A stretch of 64,000 nt of DNA, from assembly GCA_037951105.1 (NCBI GenBank), contig JBAMJV010003374.1, forward strand, positions 170,001 through 234,000, written 5' to 3'. A program made the translations under genes and the position numbers. Below, in pieces: positions 58,980-64,000 of this stretch. The notes under the pieces were generated by a model, which was given only the letters and a program-made list of their open reading frames with translations, was not told the DNA's origin and searched no databases. The number at the start of each line of letters is the position of its first letter. Within the stretch, counting starts at the first letter, position 1. Source of the DNA: Echinarachnius parma. Its lineage: Eukaryota > Echinodermata > Echinoidea > Clypeasteroida > Echinarachniidae.

Positions 58980-59270
58980 ACCAAAACAAAGATATCTTTG
59001 GGAGATCGTGCATTTGTTATGTCCCCCGAAACTTTGGAACAGCTAACCATTTTTTGGGAGAAAAAAAATGAAATTGTTGATACATTTAAGTCTACGTTAA
59101 AACTCATTTGTTTAAGCCGGCCTTTCCATGAGATTGTTTGTTTTTAGGTTCCGGTTTTGTTTGTTGTTTTTTCACCTAAAAGGAGTTTTTTATAAGCGCA
59201 GTAGAGTAAATATTGTAGCTGCGCTATACAAATGTTGTTTTATTATTATAATTATTAAATGGCTGTATTC
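58980..59270 (+). mobile_element. 3' end of a CR1/L2-like LINE
   Basis: In two frames the plus strand reads TKTKISLGDRAF, then PKLWNS, then EIVDTFKSTLKTHLFKPAF. This is the conserved C-terminal tail (GDRAF-PKLWNSLP-FK-LKTHLF) of CR1/L2-like LINE proteins. It is followed by GCGCTATACAAATGTTGTTT and an ATT-rich tail, the usual 3' end of such elements. Only the extreme 3' end is present. Confidence 0.8.
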
Positions 59271-59839
59271 GAGGGAAATAAACTACAATTTGGGCAAAAC
59301 CATGACTTTTAAAATATTCTGGCAAATTCAAGTCATAAAGGGGAAAATGATTTCATATTCAGACAACCCATATCATATTTCGACAATGCATGCTCCAATA
59401 AGTCTAAACAGGGCACTTAAAGATCTTTTGGAGTCCCAATTTAGCAATACATTTATTAACTTTGCGGCTTATTTCGTTAAAGTGTATATTTATTATCATG
59501 GCTACAATTCATTTGTTTTGAACATTTTGAAAACAACTTGTTTGGTTTGCAACGAAAACATGTTTCCTCTAAGTTACTACAGGTAGTTCTTTCGTATAAT
59601 AAATAAGCTTGTTAAGGGCCAAACATATGGGTGTTGACTGCATTTTGGAGTACGATTGTTTTTACATAAAGACAGAGTGTATCTTTGGATGAATTGTTTT
59701 CTTTTAATCCAAGGAATATTATGTGTGCCAAGTATAACAATCGTACTCCAGAATGCAGTCACGGACCCCTCAACAAGCCTACTAGTACGCAGCCAAAATA
59801 TTTTAATATCGCTCTAAACAATACGAATATATATACATT
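59271..59839. other. No feature recognised; short inverted pair
   Basis: Contains a local inverted pair: TGACTGCATTTTGGAGTACGA at about 59637 and its near complement TCGTACTCCAGAATGCAGTCA at about 59741, separated by roughly 85 bp. The open frame at 59128-59586 is not recognised. Confidence 0.4.
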
Positions 59840-61240
59840 GCGGATGGTGATGATTTTGATGACGGTAAAAGTGATAATGATAATGATATAATGATATTGA
59901 TAATAATGGTGGTGATGTTGATAATGGTGGTAATGTTGATGATGAATGATGACGATAATGTAGTAGTCGAAAATGATTATAATGGTTGCGATAATCCAGC
60001 TTTTCTCCAGAGAAATCTTATCACCTTGCTCCAGAGTAGACACGGGGAATACGGTGATGAATAAATCCACCTAACACAATTAAATACATCCCTATACAAA
60101 TAGAAACAAAAGTGAGACCCACAATAGTGCAGTCACCCCTTCCTCCCAATAAGTTTGTCCACGCTATGTCATAATAACCCCTCCCCCAATACAGGAACTA
60201 GGTCGACCCTTTGTATGCTATAAAGGATTATAAAGTAACATTCTTGCACGTATATGAACAAGAAAGAGGGCCTAGAGTTCCAGGGGGCGTAAAAGTGTGC
60301 TGTTTTTCCCCCACTGGTTCACAGTTCTGTTTGTCTATTGTTCTTCTCCCAGCCAATACAAGAGCATCACACCCAAATCAAAGTCCAAATCCAATCAATG
60401 GGGACAAATCGCTGATCGGTATGTATTATTATTACCATGATTTATCTCGTTTTGTTGTTAATAATTGTAATAGATTGCGTCACCCTATAATCATAAAATC
60501 TAACAATGCTTACTAAAATTAATGGCTCGATGAAAAGGAATGTTGAACATTGTTGGGACAAGCAAAAACAAGCTGAATGTATATATGATACATCTCGTCA
60601 ACACAACTTGGGTTTTGGGTGCATGGAGCACCTTCACGGGCTAGAAAAAGAGTACTGATCAATTGAACAATTGCAATTTACTTAAAAACCGTTTATTTGA
60701 TCCAATTAAAGGGCCCAGTTTTGCGCACTTTTACTATATCATGAATATATTTCCAACCATTCATTGCCGGAATGATAGCATACGGGAATTACAGATATAA
60801 CAAACAAACACACTCATTAAAAGAACATTAGATTTCAAATAAGAATTTAAAAGGATTGTTTTTATTTAGAGAAAGATAACATACTATGATGAATACTAGC
60901 AAGGTAACATTTTAAACACTACTCTTCAGAGGTATAAGGCATAAGGTGCTTATTCCACTTTAAACAAAGATAATATGATGCTATACCAACAAATAACTAA
61001 TTTCTTTACATTTTCATGGTGCAATGCCATCATATTTTGTTTTTAATATTTATAAGCAAGGGCCTTTTCCCAAACTTTCATCGAATTGAGTATATATATA
61101 TTTTTTTTGTGTGAAATTTTAAACTGAAAAGTTGAATTTCGGCAAATGAACTTATGAGGTAATAAACAATATTGAAACGTGTTAATTAATGTCATAATTA
61201 TGACCGAGTAATGAGCAAAGCGACATTTCCTTAGACAATA
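59840..61240 (+). repeat. Direct duplication, copy 2 (partner 49970-52290)
   Basis: Same order of landmarks as copy 1: GAT-rich start, TTCCAGGGGGCGTAA, CCACTGGTTCACAG, CATGGAGCACCTTCACGGGC (60620), TTCATTGCCGGAA, GAGAAAGATAACAT and ATAATATGATGCTATACCAA (60970). It lacks the Jockey-like tail and the local duplications of copy 1. It also lacks most of 51.45-51.75 kb. Confidence 0.8.
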
Positions 61241-61859
61241 CCTTAGTACACGGTTTAGATTTTCTTTGGGAGATTTTGAAATCCAATCATGAATGATCGA
61301 TTGCTAATACAAGACACTGTTTAGAGAACTTCTAGAGTTCGAAGTAATACGTTTGTTTTACGTCTTGGAATTATGTAAGCGTATTGGGGAAAATGACAGC
61401 TTCAAGTTAATTCAAGATTGTTAAAGTGAGAATTAAGGTTGGAACAAACTAAAGAACGGCGGAATTCCCTTCCTTTTAATTCGCTATTTACTGACCCAAA
61501 ACATAATCGAACAAGCGAATACAATGATGGAGATTAGATAATGCTCCAAGAAAGTTGTTTTTGAATAAATAAATGACCACTTGTGTTTAAATCAAATTGA
61601 TTCTTCCTACGGATCAACGGGGATAATAACATGTAGGCTTCCGATACTGCGATTCATAGTCGTACGCTCAATTTGTTTCCGCTTTTTCGGGCCCGAATGT
61701 TATCCTTGACGTTCATCATCTGGCAAGCACGACAACCATGAAAGGAAAACAAGGCTTGCACCACTGATATGCCCTACAAGTATAGTTCACTCCGTAAATA
61801 AAACGATTTTTTTAAATTTTAAATACGTGAGGGTTTTGCCCGAAAATGAAGTGAGAAGT
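61241..61859. other. No clear feature
   Basis: The first part has weak similarity to the 53160-53335 repeat family (CGAGTAATGAGCA at 61200, AATACAAGACA near 61305). Nothing else supportable. Confidence 0.4.
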
Positions 61860-61985
61860 GAGAATAAGGATGATGATGATGATCATCACCATCATGATAA
61901 TGTTATGATGATGATGAAGACAATGGTACGATGATGAGGAGGAGGAGGAGGATCATGATGATGGTAATTACGATGTTAATGATGA
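61860..61985. repeat. GAT/GAGGAG microsatellite
   Basis: Imperfect GATGAT, CATCAT and GAGGAG run of the same type as the large array at 2880-3945. Confidence 0.9.
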
Positions 61986-62551
61986 TTTCTGAAAAATATC
62001 TTGGTATCGAAGTGAAAAACCAGAATAATACTATTACAGTAATGATTATCAAAATGATGGTTAAATGGTGTAAAGCAAGTCCAGTTTAATATTAATTCAA
62101 GGGACATAAACTAGCTAAATAACAATAACGCATGCTTGAATAACAGCAATAAATCTAAATGGCTACTTACATCTTTGAAGTCACGATGTAGCCATACATA
62201 TATAATTTGGGCGCCTGTTATATTATTTGGTAAGATGGGACCATTTTAGGGCTTAAATGTTGATTTTAAGTGTAAACATTATAATAAAGAAATTATAAAA
62301 ATTATCAATTTAGAAGCCAGTTTGGCATGTTTTCAAGAACAATTGTATTACGGTTGGTTACAAATAATCGAATACAATGTGAGACCAAAACTGAACACAT
62401 AATTGGTCATTACATTAGTATAAACAAATAATTTTGGAGCGCTTTCCCGCTGACTTGTACTGTAAATTAATATGATTGACAACTGTACTTTTTTTTGTAC
62501 ATGTCATAAAGAATGAGTAATTATAATGTTACCAAGTATAGATGCTACATA
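61986..62551. other. No feature recognised
   Basis: AT-rich sequence up to the foldback element. Confidence 0.5.
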
Positions 62552-63529
62552 CCGGGCGTATAAAAAAAAGCGTTACACTTTTGAAAATATTGTCAACATT
62601 ACATTTGTATATATTTATAAGATTTTTTCATGTCGATGTATGCCCAATGGTCTCATCTATCAAGTGCCACTAACAAAAGAAATTTTCGTTCACGCTTGGG
62701 CGAACACTGACAGTTTTTGTTCAGAGTGTCAAAAATGCCTTGCGCCAAATTGAAAGAAGAGGGACAATTAAACCAGCAGACCAAATAAGTACTCCCATTC
62801 AAACAAATTGCTCTTTGTCATAAATTTAAGAATATTTTATGATTGTGTAATTATTTTGTGGCAATTTTCTATCATGATTTAACTGATTTTATTGTTTTAT
62901 GCATGGGAGAGAATCAATAATGGGTAATTACTTCAAGATCTTTTTTAAAGCACAGACACATCAAAACCACATGCCACTCATTCCATCCATCCATCAATCC
63001 ATCAATCTATCAATCAATCCATCAATCAATCAATCAATCTATCAATCCAATCAATCAATCAATCAGCCCATCAATGAAAGGATTTGAATCGTTAATGAGG
63101 ACAGGCTGGAAATTTTGTCATTAACGATGCAAGTCCTTTCATTATCTATCAATCTATGGCTTATGTATTCTCACCCACGCATAAAGCAATGAAATCGGTT
63201 AAATTATGATTGAAAATTGCCACAAAATGATTACACTATCATAAAATAATCTTAAATGAATGGCAAAGAGCAATTTGTTTGAAAGAGAGTACTTATTTGG
63301 TCTGCTGGTTTAATTGTCCCTCTTCTTTCAAATGGGCGCAAGCTATTTTTCACACCATGTACAAAAACAGTCAGTGTTCGCCCAAGCGTGAACGAAAATT
63401 TGTTTTGTTAGTGGCACTTGATAGATGAGACCATTGGGCATCCATCGACATGAATTTTTTTTATAAATATCAAAAAATGTAATTTTGAAAAAATGTTCAA
63501 AAGTGTAACGCTTTTTTTGATACGCTCTG
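62552..63529. mobile_element. Foldback Tc1/mariner-type MITE with ATCA-repeat loop
   Basis: The ends CCGGGCGTATAAAAAAAAGC (62552) and the complement of GCTTTTTTTGATACGCTCTG (to 63529) form inverted termini flanked by TA (62550-62551, 63530-63531). The inverted arms run about 330-350 bp each (62552-62880 and 63195-63529). Both contain GTGCCACTAACAAAA-type text, GTTCACGCTTGGGCGAACACTGA and CCAGCAGACCAAATAAGTAC as direct or complementary forms. The loop holds a TCCATCAATCAATC microsatellite (62975-63066) and a second small palindrome of GAAAGGA/AATCGTTAATGA phrases. No transposase, so it is non-autonomous. Confidence 0.88.
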
Positions 63530-63859
63530 TATATAATAAATAAAATGAAGGATTTATACAATATTGAATTTGATATGAATCACATCGCGAATATTCAACG
63601 CCAGCGACTCTTATTCAAGTCATTTCATTTGAAGATATGCAAGTCGTTGCCTAACAGATTTCGATTAAAGTACCGTTTTTTTCGATATCTGTTCTTGCAA
63701 TTTTTACATTTAGTCGTCTTGTACCCCGAAAAAGAATACATTTTGATGAGCTCCATTAACCAGGACTTTACCCCCCCCCCCCCCCCGCCCCCCCGTTAAA
63801 CATTTATCCTAAAGGTATGTAGTAGCATTGTTCAAGTCGATAAATCTTACTGAAAACTC
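63530..63859. other. No gene; poly-C run at 63771-63795
   Basis: Short open frame 63545-63799 ends in a C homopolymer and shows no domain. Confidence 0.5.
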
Positions 63860-64000
63860 TAGTGGTTTTGTATTTCCCTTTCGTTAACAATATGTTTACG
63901 ATTGAAGTGTTCAGATTATTCACTGGAAAGTTATAACTGCATTGTACAAAGTCAGTACTATGAGTTAGCGAATATTTGTTTGCATTTTCAAACATAACCT
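63860..64000 (+). repeat. Dispersed repeat family copy, cut by window end
   Basis: TTTCCCTTTCGTTAACAATATG, GATTGAAGTGTTCAGAT, TTGTACAAAGTCAGTA and GAGTTAGCGAATAT match the order seen in 16075-16270 and, inverted, 53160-53335. Confidence 0.65.

Noticed and set aside
59128..59586. A 152-codon plus ORF as a gene
   Set aside because: It starts in the 3' tail of a LINE and shows no recognisable domain or regulatory context.

Overview
This is a window of animal nuclear DNA, not a bacterial or viral sequence. It has GT-AG introns, exon-by-exon calcium-binding EGF modules, an AT-rich background, many microsatellites, and remains of LINE, hAT and Tc1/mariner elements. The mixture suggests a marine invertebrate, perhaps a deuterostome (echinoderm, hemichordate or cephalochordate). 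The species cannot be fixed from the sequence alone.

The main content is one large minus-strand gene, or two adjacent ones. It starts at 45437 with a signal-peptide exon (45365-45437, start codon in an ideal ACCATGG context, upstream in-frame stop). A clean phase-1 intron leads into a 19.4-kb exon (44831 down to about 25466). That exon is about 460 copies of a 42-bp unit encoding a 14-residue Thr/Pro/Ser/Gly unit (consensus GTPTPSGTPGTATM), a mucin-like O-glycosylation domain of about 6,450 residues. An 11-bp deletion at 38510/38511 breaks its frame. Further down the same strand lie nine exons with ten EGF-like domains (13576 to 4539) and a Cys-rich exon (303-112), all bounded by phase-1 introns; the gene runs off the left edge. 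A phase-1 GT just after the last mucin repeat would join the giant exon to the first EGF exon and create a proper NIDEC motif. I therefore favour one gene: signal peptide, giant mucin VNTR, EGF array. The alternative is that the mucin ends at a TGA eight codons past the array and the EGF exons belong to a separate gene.

The DNA between and around the exons is dominated by transposon remains. The 13.6-25.4 kb interval holds an L1-like remnant split by a TIR-bounded mariner (15063-15651), a Jockey-like LINE (about 19360-21960), a hAT-type element with a perfect 8-bp target duplication (22092-24310), and an old repeat family in two inverted copies. One of those copies abuts the mucin array and supplies the end of the giant exon.

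The right third (46-64 kb) has no recognisable host gene. It contains a broken CR1/Jockey-like LINE (46990-49480), a diverged direct duplication (49.97-52.3 and 59.8-61.2 kb), a 4.5-kb element with about 740-bp inverted arms around a decayed ORF (54270-58753), another LINE tail (58980-59270) and a TA-flanked foldback element (62552-63529). No rRNA, tRNA or CRISPR was seen. Exon boundaries were read by eye from splice consensus and phase, with no transcript support.
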